A stretch of 21,924 bases of DNA. It comes from Nitrospiraceae bacterium. GTDB taxonomy: Bacteria; Nitrospirota; Nitrospiria; Nitrospirales; Nitrospiraceae. The stretch spans positions 1 through 21,924 of the forward strand of contig JACVSD010000018.1 in NCBI GenBank assembly GCA_014534095.1. Direction: 5' to 3'. The position numbers and the translations under genes are program-made. The notes under the pieces are model-generated. The model was not told the origin of the DNA, ran no database searches, and was given only the letters and a program-made list of their open reading frames with translations. This document shows, in pieces, positions 15,184 to 21,924 of this stretch. Position 1 is the stretch's first letter. Each line of letters starts with the position of its first letter.

Positions 15184-16703
15184 CCCGCCGCCACTTCTTT
15201 CGCAAAAATAACCGCCTTCCGGTCTTCGTACTCTTTACGCCAGCCCGGCAGGGTTTCTAGGCTTCGTGCCAACACGCTCTCGCGGCGCACAAGGGCCCAG
15301 TCGACGGCATATTTCTCCAAGAGCGCAAGATTTGGCGGATCGGTTTCCCGGAGCGCCACATAGTCGCGAAAGATCCACCGGTCGCCGATGCGCCAGGCCG
15401 GCATCCGGCCGTCGATGAACACTTTTTCGTCGGGGAGCCACCAGAGCAGGAACCCCCCATACTGGTAGTCATGCACAGGGCGCGTGCCGAGACGCGGGCG
15501 ATGGGCCTGCACCCACTCGACTGCTTCGATCGGATAGGACGTGTGGCGAAACGCGGCCGCCGGTTGGACGCCGAAGTGCCACACTGACGTCAGATGGCTC
15601 GGCCCAAGATAGAGCAGGAACAGAGCCAGCGCCACGGTGAGTACTCCAGTCCCATAGGCGGGACAAGGCCGGCTCGCCAGACGGTAAGCGCCGAGCCGAT
15701 CTAGCGCGTCCTGGAGCACGTCGGCCATCAGGGGAAGACTGACGATCAACAGCAGCGGGATGTTCCGGGCATGGCGACAAGCCAACACCAGAAAGATGGC
15801 CCATAGGCCCCAGCGTACCGGCTCACTCCGGCGATAGCAGCAGACCATCGCCAACCCCAGCAGTACTACATAGGCAGTAAACATCTGCCCCGCCCAGGTC
15901 TCAAGAGAGACCGGCTGCCATTCTTGGAGCGTCTCGACCATAAAGCGATCGGAGAGCGACTCGACGATCTCCCGGTACAAGCGCCAGCCATACGGATTGA
16001 TCAGCGTCAGGAGGCAGGCCGCTACTGTGGCCAGAAGCAGACGTCCCCTGTAGGGTTCCCAAGGATTGCTCAGCCATGGGCGATTCGTAGGGCCGATGTG
16101 CTTGGCCAGAGACATTGCGCTGGATAAGCCGAGGACCACGGCGAGCATGAAGAGGCCGGCGAGAAACCCTCCGTGGAGATTCGCCCACCCGAGAAACAAT
16201 GGCGGAATGAACCAGACCGCCTGGCGCTGTCCCAGCGCCAGGCGGTGCAGCAGCCACATCAGCGTCGCAAGTCCGAGCAGGGTGAGCATTTGCGTGCGCG
16301 CACCCAAAAACGGCAGGGCGACCCATAAAGAAAGCGCACAAGCGGCCAACCGAACAGGTACCGTGGCCCGGCTGCTTTTCGCGGCGAGGATCCATGCACT
16401 GGCCGTGACCAGGCCAAAGAACAGGATGACGGCCAGCGCGCCCACCGGATGCCCGACCCGGTACAGGCATCCCATGATGAGATCCGTGAGCCATGCATGT
16501 TCGACCCAGGGCCAATCAGGCATGGTATGGGAATAGGGATCATACGCCGGCACATGACCCGCGTGCTGTACAAGGTCCATCCCGGTCCGGAGATGCCAGC
16601 CGAAGTCCGGCTCAGTGAGCGGCTGGAGCACAAAATTACCGATCACAACGGCGAGGAGCACCGAAAGGGCCGCGGCGGACGGGCAGCGCCGAGAATGACT
16701 CAT
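15117..16703 (-). CDS. Polytopic membrane protein, GT-C/PMT-like
   Basis: A 528-residue protein with roughly ten to twelve hydrophobic helices and a soluble C-terminal domain of about 120 residues. Near the N-terminus after the first helix it has EPDFGWHLRTG (31-41), DPYSHT (55-60) and WVEHAWL (66-72). Acidic and aromatic residues in this first periplasmic loop are typical of GT-C glycosyltransferases that use lipid-linked sugars. The C-terminal part has HDYQYGGFLLWWL (411-423) and VFIDGR (428-433), shared by a widespread group usually annotated only as membrane protein. ATG 16703 is four bases after the stop of the carbamoyltransferase gene; ATG 16739 would overlap it. The activity is an inference; the membrane topology is well supported by sequence. 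Confidence 0.8.
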   Translation of the reverse strand: MSHSRRCPSAAALSVLLAVVIGNFVLQPLTEPDFGWHLRTGMDLVQHAGHVPAYDPYSHTMPDWPWVEHAWLTDLIMGCLYRVGHPVGALAVILFFGLVTASAWILAAKSSRATVPVRLAACALSLWVALPFLGARTQMLTLLGLATLMWLLHRLALGQRQAVWFIPPLFLGWANLHGGFLAGLFMLAVVLGLSSAMSLAKHIGPTNRPWLSNPWEPYRGRLLLATVAACLLTLINPYGWRLYREIVESLSDRFMVETLQEWQPVSLETWAGQMFTAYVVLLGLAMVCCYRRSEPVRWGLWAIFLVLACRHARNIPLLLIVSLPLMADVLQDALDRLGAYRLASRPCPAYGTGVLTVALALFLLYLGPSHLTSVWHFGVQPAAAFRHTSYPIEAVEWVQAHRPRLGTRPVHDYQYGGFLLWWLPDEKVFIDGRMPAWRIGDRWIFRDYVALRETDPPNLALLEKYAVDWALVRRESVLARSLETLPGWRKEYEDRKAVIFAKEVAAGYSRRGAEDGAGDKGDITRRSE

Positions 16704-16707
16704 CGGC

Positions 16708-18423
16708 TCATGCGGGGCGCGGATGGCGAACCAAGACATTGCCCAGAACCAGCCATTCAACCTTTGTTCGCAGGAAACACTGAATGGCATCGTGCGGCGT
16801 GCAGACGATCGGTTCCTGCACATTAAACGAGGTGTTCAACAACACCGGCACACCGGTGCGCCGGCCGAAGGCTTCCAGCAACCGTCTGAACGGCGGATTG
16901 GACGCACGGTCGACCGTCTGAACCCGGGCCGATCCGTCCACATGCACGACCGCCGGGATGATCCCTTTCGCCGAGGACCTGACCTGCGCGGTCAGCGCCA
17001 TGAACGGCGACGGCCACGGCGGATCGAAATACTCGCCGGCCCGCTCTTCCAGTACCGCCGGAGCGAAGGGACGGAAGAGTTCCCGCTGCTTCACTTTGGC
17101 GTTAATGATCGCTCGGATATCCTCTCGCCGCGGATCGGCCAGCAGACTTCGGTTCCCCAACGCGCGAGGGCCCCATTCCATCCGGTCTTGGAACCAGAAC
17201 ACAAGCCGGCCGGAAGCAAGTTCCGACGAGACCTTCTCGCACAAGGCCTCGTCTGTAAGACGTTCTCCCACCAACCCGGCCTTCTGAAGCGCCTCTATGC
17301 AGAACGCCTCGGAAAACCGCGGCCCCCAATATGCCGCTTTCATCGGCGCCCCATTCTTATTCCAGCCCTGTCGGGCACTGTGCCACAGCGCGGCGCCAAG
17401 CGCCGCGCCGGAGTCCCCGGCGGCGGGCGGAATGAAAACGTCTTGGAACCCCACCTCCTGTCGGATCCGGCTATTGGCCACGCAATTATAGGCGACACCC
17501 CCTGCGAGGCACAGATACGGCGCCCGGGTGACCGTCTTGAGATACCGCGCCAGATGCAGCAGCACTTCTTCGAGGACGAGCTGCACGCTGGCCGCGATGT
17601 CTCGATGCCGCTGCGTGACCTCTTCGTCGGAACGCCGGTTCGGACCGAAGAGTGCCAGCACCTCGGGGGAGAACAACCCGACCCGGGCCAGGTGAAAATC
17701 CAGCGCTCGCACGTTGAGGGTGAACTCACCGTCCGCTTGACGGCTCAAGAGGTGCTGGCGGATGCTGGCCGCGTAACGAGGCTCCCCATAGGCTGCGAGT
17801 CCCATCACGATGTATTCATCCTGATCGGGAATAAAGCCGAGATACGCCGTCATCGCGGCGTAGAATTGTCCGAGCGAATGCGGCAGCGGCGTGCGCTTCA
17901 ACACCGAGATGGTCTGGTGATCGCCGACGCCCAAGAGCGTGGAATGCGATTCTGAGGCGCCATCAATCACCAGCACAGCCGCCCGTTTATACGGAGACAC
18001 CACAAAACTGCTGGCTGCATGGCACACATGATGATCGAGAAAGACAGGGCGCGGGCAAGGAGTTCCATCAATACGCCGTGTCAGATACCGGCGCAAAAAT
18101 GCCAACTCTTTCCACTCCCGGCCCAGCCGTTCCACTGAACGTTTGCTTTTGACCTGGAACAGGTCCGGAGACCGCAACATGGCTCCGAGCGCCAGACCGG
18201 CTCGCCGGCCCACCTGCCAATATTTCCACGGCACCACGACCGCGTCCATATCGCTGAGACGGACGCCGCGCTCCTTGAGGCAAAATCGAATGGCTTCCAC
18301 AGGCAGGGCCGAAACATGCTTGACGCGCACAAACCGCTCTTCTTCAGCGGCCGCGACAACACGGCCGTCCTCCACTAACGCCGCGGCGGCATCCCGCATA
18401 TTGGACAAGCCAAGCACGAGCAT
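16708..18423 (-). CDS. NodU/CmcH-family O-carbamoyltransferase
   Basis: A 571-residue carbamoyltransferase. Family members transfer a carbamoyl group from carbamoyl phosphate, through carbamoyl-AMP, to a sugar or antibiotic hydroxyl. The N-terminal Kae1-like domain starts MLVLGLSNMRDAAAAL and has AAAEEERFVRVKH (24-36), DHHVCHAASSF (130-140, metal-binding His) and VMGLAAYGEP (206-215). The C-terminal YrdC-like domain (about 390-565) has WGPRALGNRSLL, FRPFAPAVL and LLNTSFNVQEPIV. ATG 18423 matches the family N-terminus; the open frame upstream to 18552 is not protein-like, though no Shine-Dalgarno is evident. With the membrane protein and GT2 next door, a role in decorating a surface glycan is likely (inference). 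Confidence 0.94.
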   Translation of the reverse strand: MLVLGLSNMRDAAAALVEDGRVVAAAEEERFVRVKHVSALPVEAIRFCLKERGVRLSDMDAVVVPWKYWQVGRRAGLALGAMLRSPDLFQVKSKRSVERLGREWKELAFLRRYLTRRIDGTPCPRPVFLDHHVCHAASSFVVSPYKRAAVLVIDGASESHSTLLGVGDHQTISVLKRTPLPHSLGQFYAAMTAYLGFIPDQDEYIVMGLAAYGEPRYAASIRQHLLSRQADGEFTLNVRALDFHLARVGLFSPEVLALFGPNRRSDEEVTQRHRDIAASVQLVLEEVLLHLARYLKTVTRAPYLCLAGGVAYNCVANSRIRQEVGFQDVFIPPAAGDSGAALGAALWHSARQGWNKNGAPMKAAYWGPRFSEAFCIEALQKAGLVGERLTDEALCEKVSSELASGRLVFWFQDRMEWGPRALGNRSLLADPRREDIRAIINAKVKQRELFRPFAPAVLEERAGEYFDPPWPSPFMALTAQVRSSAKGIIPAVVHVDGSARVQTVDRASNPPFRRLLEAFGRRTGVPVLLNTSFNVQEPIVCTPHDAIQCFLRTKVEWLVLGNVLVRHPRPA

Positions 18424-18567
18424 GGGAAGGGAGAATAATTCAGGTCCGCCCTCGTAGCAAGCACAGAAGTACCGTTGCTTTCCACCGGTGTTTCCGGTAC
18501 CGTGACGCCCACTTTCCAGGGTCATTCGGCGGCAATAGGCTTGGCGTTGCATCCCATCAGATTGACA
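18424..18567. promoter_or_regulatory. Divergent region, carbamoyltransferase / pseudo-caspase gene
   Basis: This 144-base gap lies between two divergent genes and should hold both promoters. No convincing -35/-10 pair is visible. A short imperfect repeat, CCGGTGTTTCCGGT, is present near 18484-18497. The exact left end of the pseudo-caspase gene is uncertain, so the gap may be shorter. Confidence 0.35.
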
Positions 18568-20442
18568 GTGCTCCTTACCACGCTGCGTTCCCTCCGCGTC
18601 TTTCTTCTCGGATGGGCGGCGCTTTCAGTCGTCGGCTGCGCCGGCCATTTGGAGTTTCCTCCTATGGGGGAGCCGCTAGACCACACGGCGAAGCTCGAGA
18701 TTCCAACCTCTCTCAAAAAGCTCACTGCCGAATACACCGATTCCTGCGGGCATCTGATGCAGGTGCCGGTCGGCTCCCGCCTGGAAGAAGCGCTGGTTGA
18801 AGGGGCCTACCGAACATTCAAGCGCGTGGTTTACGAAGGCGGCGGAACGAAGGATGCGACCCCGGATGTGCTCGTGCGCGTCGATCTGGTCAGTTGGTCG
18901 TTTACCCTCGATAAGGAATACCTGTACGACCGCGCGCCCGCGAAGTTGCAATTGAACGCCATGGCACGCGTCTACGATACCCAAGGTAATCTCTTACGGG
19001 AGACCGAAATCAAAACCGCGCGCCAAGAACGTTTGCGCATCGAGCCAGTCCAGAAGAACTGCGATTACATCATCGATCCGTTCATCCAGGATAGCGTCGT
19101 CGATTTTGCGTCCAAAGTCGTCATCGATGCCCGTCTGGCGTTCGGCGCTCCCGTGCGCCCCGCCGCGACCAGCGCCGGCCCGGCCACTACAACCGCAAGC
19201 GATCCAGGATCCAGCCGCAAAGAGGCTTCTCCCACGGTAGCGGCTGCCGGTCCTCCGCCTGGCTCGGACCTGCGATTCAAGGCCATGGTGCTGGATGAAA
19301 ACGGCAACTTGGTTCTCGAAGCCGGCGAGCGCGTGCGGGTGCGCGTCGACATTGTCAACACCGGCGTGAATCCAATTCAGAAGGGCTCTGCAGCGCTGAG
19401 CGGCACCCCCTTCGTGGTCGACCAATTCCCGTCGACCACCTTGTCCGTGCCGTCATTGCAGCCGGGGGAAACCAAGTCCGTGGAATTCGTCGCCACTCTC
19501 CCGCCGACCGTGCGGGCCCAGCAGGCGGAACTGCACGTGGCTCTCACGGGTCTCGGGCAGGCGGCAGCGCCCCCGCCACAAACGCTGCCCCTGACCATTC
19601 AGCCGACCGGCATCAGCACCGATGACGTCGATCACATTCCGGCCCCGGTGGCCGGTTTTCAGCGGCCCCATACCTATGTGGTGTCGATCGGGCTGAGCGC
19701 CTACCGCGACCCCCTGCTGGCACCGCGCAAATACGCCGCCTCGGATGCCGAGATGGTTGCCCACTACTTTCAATCTCTGGGGGGCATCCCGTCTCCGAAC
19801 ATCCGGCTTCTCCGGGACGGAAAAGCCCTTAAACCCGATATCGATGAAGCGCTACTGGACTGGCTGCCGCCGCATATGAACCAGGACGCCATGGTCATCA
19901 TATATTTTGCCGGACAAGCCCTCGTGAATCAGAAAGGGGACATTCTCCTGGTCCCGTATGAAGGCAGCCCGGCCTCACCGGCGAAACTGTACCCTCTGAA
20001 AGAATTGGAATCCGCGCTCTCCCGGTTGAAGGCTAAACAGACGATCCTCCTGTTCGATGGTCAGGTGTCCAGGCTGCAGCACGACCCCAAGACAAAAGCG
20101 GTCCCGCCCAAATGGGATCAGGCCGGAGGCACCACTATCCGGTTGATCAGCGGTGAAGGCTTGACCAAGGGCCTGGAGGACGATGCCCACCGGCATGGAT
20201 TGTTTACGTACTATCTCCTTCGTGCGTTAAGAGGGGAGGCGGATACGAACCGTGACGGGGACGTCACCCTGGAAGAAGCGGCCGGTTACGTGAGCCAGAA
20301 GGTTTCCTGGGCGTCAAAAGCCCAGCTCAAAGCAGATCAACATCCTCAGATCATTCCGGCTCTCAAACCACGCCAGAAGACCGGATCTATCGTCCTCACC
20401 AAAGTCACCGCCATTGCCGGAATCCAAACTCCGTTGCCATAG
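18568..20442 (+). CDS. Lipoprotein with degenerate caspase-like (C14) domain
   Basis: A protein of about 624 residues. It has a lipoprotein signal (LSVVGC, Cys at residue 24 from the GTG at 18568). An N-terminal alpha/beta domain (about 30-195) is of unknown type. A Ser/Thr/Pro/Ala-rich linker (197-231) leads to an Ig-like, CARDB-type domain (about 234-345). The caspase-like domain (about 368-580) starts HTYVVSIGLSAYRD and has ASDAEMVAHYF and LRDGKALKPDIDEALLDWL. The active-site sites are changed: the usual YFAGHG reads YFAGQA (446-451) and the usual DACxSG reads DGQVSR (497-502), so both catalytic residues are missing. An EF-hand-like loop DTNRDGDVTLEE (559-570) follows. The start is uncertain: GTG 18568 gives the best signal peptide, with TTG 18562 and 18475 also in frame. 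Probably anchored at the periplasmic or outer-membrane face as a binding module. Confidence 0.8.
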   Translation: MLLTTLRSLRVFLLGWAALSVVGCAGHLEFPPMGEPLDHTAKLEIPTSLKKLTAEYTDSCGHLMQVPVGSRLEEALVEGAYRTFKRVVYEGGGTKDATPDVLVRVDLVSWSFTLDKEYLYDRAPAKLQLNAMARVYDTQGNLLRETEIKTARQERLRIEPVQKNCDYIIDPFIQDSVVDFASKVVIDARLAFGAPVRPAATSAGPATTTASDPGSSRKEASPTVAAAGPPPGSDLRFKAMVLDENGNLVLEAGERVRVRVDIVNTGVNPIQKGSAALSGTPFVVDQFPSTTLSVPSLQPGETKSVEFVATLPPTVRAQQAELHVALTGLGQAAAPPPQTLPLTIQPTGISTDDVDHIPAPVAGFQRPHTYVVSIGLSAYRDPLLAPRKYAASDAEMVAHYFQSLGGIPSPNIRLLRDGKALKPDIDEALLDWLPPHMNQDAMVIIYFAGQALVNQKGDILLVPYEGSPASPAKLYPLKELESALSRLKAKQTILLFDGQVSRLQHDPKTKAVPPKWDQAGGTTIRLISGEGLTKGLEDDAHRHGLFTYYLLRALRGEADTNRDGDVTLEEAAGYVSQKVSWASKAQLKADQHPQIIPALKPRQKTGSIVLTKVTAIAGIQTPLP

Positions 20443-20457
20443 TGCTGAAATCCAGAC

Positions 20458-20490
20458 GGCCGCTGTGCCTCCTTCGTCGAAGTAGCGGCC
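20458..20490 (+). terminator. Hairpin after the pseudo-caspase gene
   Basis: GGCCGCT (20458-20464) pairs with AGCGGCC (20484-20490), with a small inner CTTCG/CGAAG stem in the loop. It lies 16 bases after the stop at 20442. On the plus strand it is followed by an A-run, not a T-run, so it is at best a weak terminator for this gene; it may also act as a 3'-end structure for the opposite transcript. Confidence 0.4.
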
Positions 20491-20526
20491 AAAAAAACAG
20501 GGTGAGGAGTTTCCTCCCCACCCTGT
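20491..20526 (-). terminator. Rho-independent terminator of the cytochrome c gene
   Basis: On the minus strand ACAGGGT pairs with ACCCTGT and GGAGG with CTCCT-type partners around a short AAA loop (20497-20526), directly followed by a run of seven T (the A-run at 20491-20497 on the plus strand). It lies 35 bases after the cytochrome stop at 20561. Confidence 0.88.
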
Positions 20527-20560
20527 GGTCTCAACCAGCGTGCTATCTACAGTGTACGAA

Positions 20561-21007
20561 TTACTCGCCCTTGCAGAAGCTCCGCTCGTAGTTGATGATC
20601 ATCCAGGCTTCTTCTTCGTTGATCGCCGCCGGGATCAAGGACACCATACCGGTTCCGGCACTGCCGTTCTTGATGACCCAGAACAACTCGCCGTCTTTCC
20701 GCTTCTTGTGGAACTTGCAGTTGGTGAAATCGCGCGGGCTCGGATTGAGGATTGCGCCGGCCGGTCCATCGCCTTTGCCTTCCTTACCGTGGCAATTGAA
20801 ACAGGTGCCTTTCCCTTCAAATAACGCCTTTCCCTTGGCGATATTCTCTGGAGTCGCCGCAACCGGGTTCTTCATCTGCTTGGCATCGGCCATCTGATCA
20901 GCTGGCACCCGGGGCTTCAGCGGATCCTTTTCTTCAGCTCCGACCACGCTGGCCGACAACAACAGAACAGCTGCACTGACTCCCAAAAACCGTGACAAAT
21001 ACCCCAT
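20561..21007 (-). CDS. Periplasmic monoheme cytochrome c
   Basis: A 148-residue class I-like cytochrome c. A signal peptide (MGYLSRF then a hydrophobic core, likely cleaved after VVGA at residue 24) sends it to the periplasm. The heme c site is CFNCH (69-73) in KALFEGKGTCFNCHGKEGKGDG, and M121 (GTGMVSLI) is the likely axial ligand. PRDFTNCKFHKKRKDGELF (91-109) is a pattern of small c-type cytochromes in respiratory chains. C97 and C145 are extra cysteines that could form a disulfide. It probably shuttles electrons between membrane complexes and oxidase or oxidoreductase partners. ATG 21007 has a near-perfect RBS, and the gene is monocistronic with its own promoter and terminator, suggesting high expression. 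Confidence 0.95.
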   Translation of the reverse strand: MGYLSRFLGVSAAVLLLSASVVGAEEKDPLKPRVPADQMADAKQMKNPVAATPENIAKGKALFEGKGTCFNCHGKEGKGDGPAGAILNPSPRDFTNCKFHKKRKDGELFWVIKNGSAGTGMVSLIPAAINEEEAWMIINYERSFCKGE

Positions 21008-21013
21008 CAGACG

Positions 21014-21022
21014 TCCTCCTTT
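21014..21022 (-). promoter_or_regulatory. Strong RBS of the cytochrome c gene
   Basis: AAAGGAGGA on the minus strand lies six bases before ATG 21007 and rules out the longer in-frame start at 21043. Confidence 0.88.
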
Positions 21023-21100
21023 GTGTTGGAACCCACGGCACATGACTTAGGCAAAACCTCAGTATGATAGATAATGGTTCAAACCCGGCGCAGAATTCGA

Positions 21101-21130
21101 ACTATAGCAACGCGTTTCGATTGTTGTCAA
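21101..21130 (-). promoter_or_regulatory. Sigma70-type promoter of the cytochrome c gene
   Basis: On the minus strand a perfect -35 TTGACA (21125-21130) and a -10 TATAGT (21101-21106) are separated by 18 bases. Transcription would begin near 21094, giving a leader of about 87 bases before ATG 21007. It is the best promoter in the window and fits a constitutively strong gene. Confidence 0.85.
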
Positions 21131-21265
21131 TGAAGCCTCTTCCCATTTCGGCCTGCCGCACGACAGTGAGTGTTCAAGCGCTGTGCCAGTGCATCGCAAG
21201 AAGGAGCGTGGGGGTAACAGGGCCGGTTCTCGACTAGCTCAACGAGCCACTGCTTGAGGCAAGCA

Positions 21266-21289
21266 CAAAACGAGGCGCCTTTGCGCCTC
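21266..21289 (-). terminator. Rho-independent terminator of the rodZ-like gene
   Basis: On the minus strand GAGGCGC pairs with GCGCCTC around a 4-base loop AAAG (21272-21289), followed by GTTTTG. It is about 90 bases after the stop at 21380. The T-run is short. Confidence 0.75.
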
Positions 21290-21355
21290 AGGGATCCGCC
21301 GAACCGCCTCGAATGAGAAAGCCCGATCTCTCGCGATACTCTGCTGGGAGCGCGA

Positions 21356-21376
21356 CAGGAGGCAGGAGGCAGGAGA
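21356..21376. repeat. Three tandem 7-base repeats
   Basis: CAGGAGG occurs twice (21356-21362, 21363-21369), followed by CAGGAGA (21370-21376), ending three bases from the stop of the rodZ-like gene. A short slippage-type repeat with no known function. Confidence 0.7.
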
Positions 21377-21379
21377 GGA

Positions 21380-21924
21380 TTACCGCTTGAGCACGATGTC
21401 GCGAGCGACTTTCCCGCTGGGACCGAAGGGCTTCTGCGGTTTGCCGTTCAATTCCGCCTTGACGCCCCCGGCATTACCAAGGGTGAGGATGAATTGGTCT
21501 TGTGCTTCCCAATGGGCTCTTTCACCGGACCGCAACAAGGCTTCTTGCGGGCTTCCGTTGTCGATTTGCACCACTACCCAGCTCAATTCGGTCGCCTCAA
21601 GATCCAGGACTAAGTGACCGTCAGCAGCACCTGCCCCGTCAAGAGCCAGGCCGGCCAATGGTCCGTCTATTCCAGCGACTCCTGGCAATGTCGAAGACGG
21701 CGGCTCGGGTTTGGCCGGAACGGCGGAGGGGACGGGCAGCTCGGTGTGCCGCGGTTCTTGGGAGGATCGAGCCAGCGCGGTCGGGACCTCGGCCGGCTTG
21801 GCGGAGATGCCCGGGCTCGAATCTGAACGGGCACCGGTTTCGCCGCTCTCTTTGGTGCCTTGCAGGCTCGGTTTTGCCGACACCCGATCCGATCCTCGGC
21901 GAAGGACCGACGACTGCTCACGAC
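21380..21924 (-). CDS. rodZ: RodZ-like protein, C-terminal part (DUF4115)
   Basis: The 3' part of a gene whose frame is open to the window edge, about 181 codons seen. Residues at the N-terminal side form a Pro/Ser/Ala-rich periplasmic linker. The last 80 or so residues match the RodZ C-terminal DUF4115 beta domain: LDLEATELSWVVVQIDNG, then EALLRSGERAHWEAQDQFILTLGNAGGV and an end GPSGKVARDIVLKR. Full RodZ proteins have a cytoplasmic helix-turn-helix that binds MreB, a membrane helix and this periplasmic domain, and set cell width. The HTH and membrane parts lie outside the window, so the call rests on the tail domain. A GTG at 21883 is internal, not the start. Confidence 0.82.
   Translation of the reverse strand, partial: REQSSVLRRGSDRVSAKPSLQGTKESGETGARSDSSPGISAKPAEVPTALARSSQEPRHTELPVPSAVPAKPEPPSSTLPGVAGIDGPLAGLALDGAGAADGHLVLDLEATELSWVVVQIDNGSPQEALLRSGERAHWEAQDQFILTLGNAGGVKAELNGKPQKPFGPSGKVARDIVLKR

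Larger units (their letters stand above)
21044..21379. other. 336-base gene-free stretch
   Basis: This stretch lies between the cytochrome c leader and the rodZ-like gene stop, both read leftward. It holds the cytochrome promoter (21101-21130), a terminator for the rodZ-like gene (21266-21289) and a 7-base tandem repeat (21356-21376). The part from 21131 to 21265 shows only a small TGCTTG/CAAGCA hairpin near 21251-21265; no gene or tRNA could be supported. Confidence 0.7.

Noticed and set aside
16723..17955. 410-codon open frame on the plus strand
   Set aside because: It is antisense to the carbamoyltransferase gene; composition is Arg/Pro/His-rich as expected of a shadow frame.
21222..21265. 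Possible tRNA-like hairpins (GGTTCTCG ... CGAGCC)
   Set aside because: No cloverleaf, anticodon stem or T-loop could be drawn.

Overview
The window reads as a GC-rich chromosomal segment of a Gram-negative-type, respiring bacterium. Lipoproteins, a Tat translocase subunit, HtrA, periplasmic c-type cytochromes and molybdenum-cofactor genes all point that way. The gene set and protein style resemble Nitrospira (phylum Nitrospirota), but this is an impression from gene content, not a database result. No rRNA, tRNA, CRISPR array, insertion sequence or phage gene was recognised.

Left part (1-5100): the 3' end of a PKD-type secreted protein is followed, convergently and with overlap, by a HEXXH metalloprotein resembling peptide-modifying hydroxylases. 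Next come a divergent NFACT/RqcH-type ribosome quality-control protein, a 2-oxoglutarate/Fe(II) oxygenase and a small glycine-rich RRM RNA-binding protein.

Central part (5115-14182, all minus strand): a long, tightly spaced gene train, read in transcription order. It runs from a lipoprotein to HtrA/DegQ protease (own promoter), TatC, an Mrp/Nbp35-type Fe-S scaffold ATPase, MoeA and MobB. It continues with a six-heme NapC/NirT-like membrane-anchored cytochrome, an ABC ATPase, a small membrane protein with a Cys/His tail and an ABC-2 permease. Together these suggest building, exporting and looking after periplasmic metallo-redox enzymes: Mo cofactor, Fe-S, heme, Tat export and envelope proteolysis.

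Right part (14374-18423): surface-glycan genes. These are a dolichyl-phosphate-glucose-synthase-like GT2 (plus strand), a polytopic GT-C-like membrane protein and a NodU/CmcH-type O-carbamoyltransferase (both minus).

Far right (18568-21924): a lipoprotein with a C-terminal caspase-like domain whose catalytic His and Cys both appear to be replaced (a pseudo-caspase). Then come a monoheme cytochrome c with a textbook promoter and terminator, and the 3' part of a rodZ-like gene running off the window.

The most interesting points are the apparently inactivated caspase lipoprotein, the HEXXH peptide-hydroxylase-like protein near a second 2OG oxygenase and RqcH, the Nbp35-like cysteine motif on Mrp, and the maturation-type operon.
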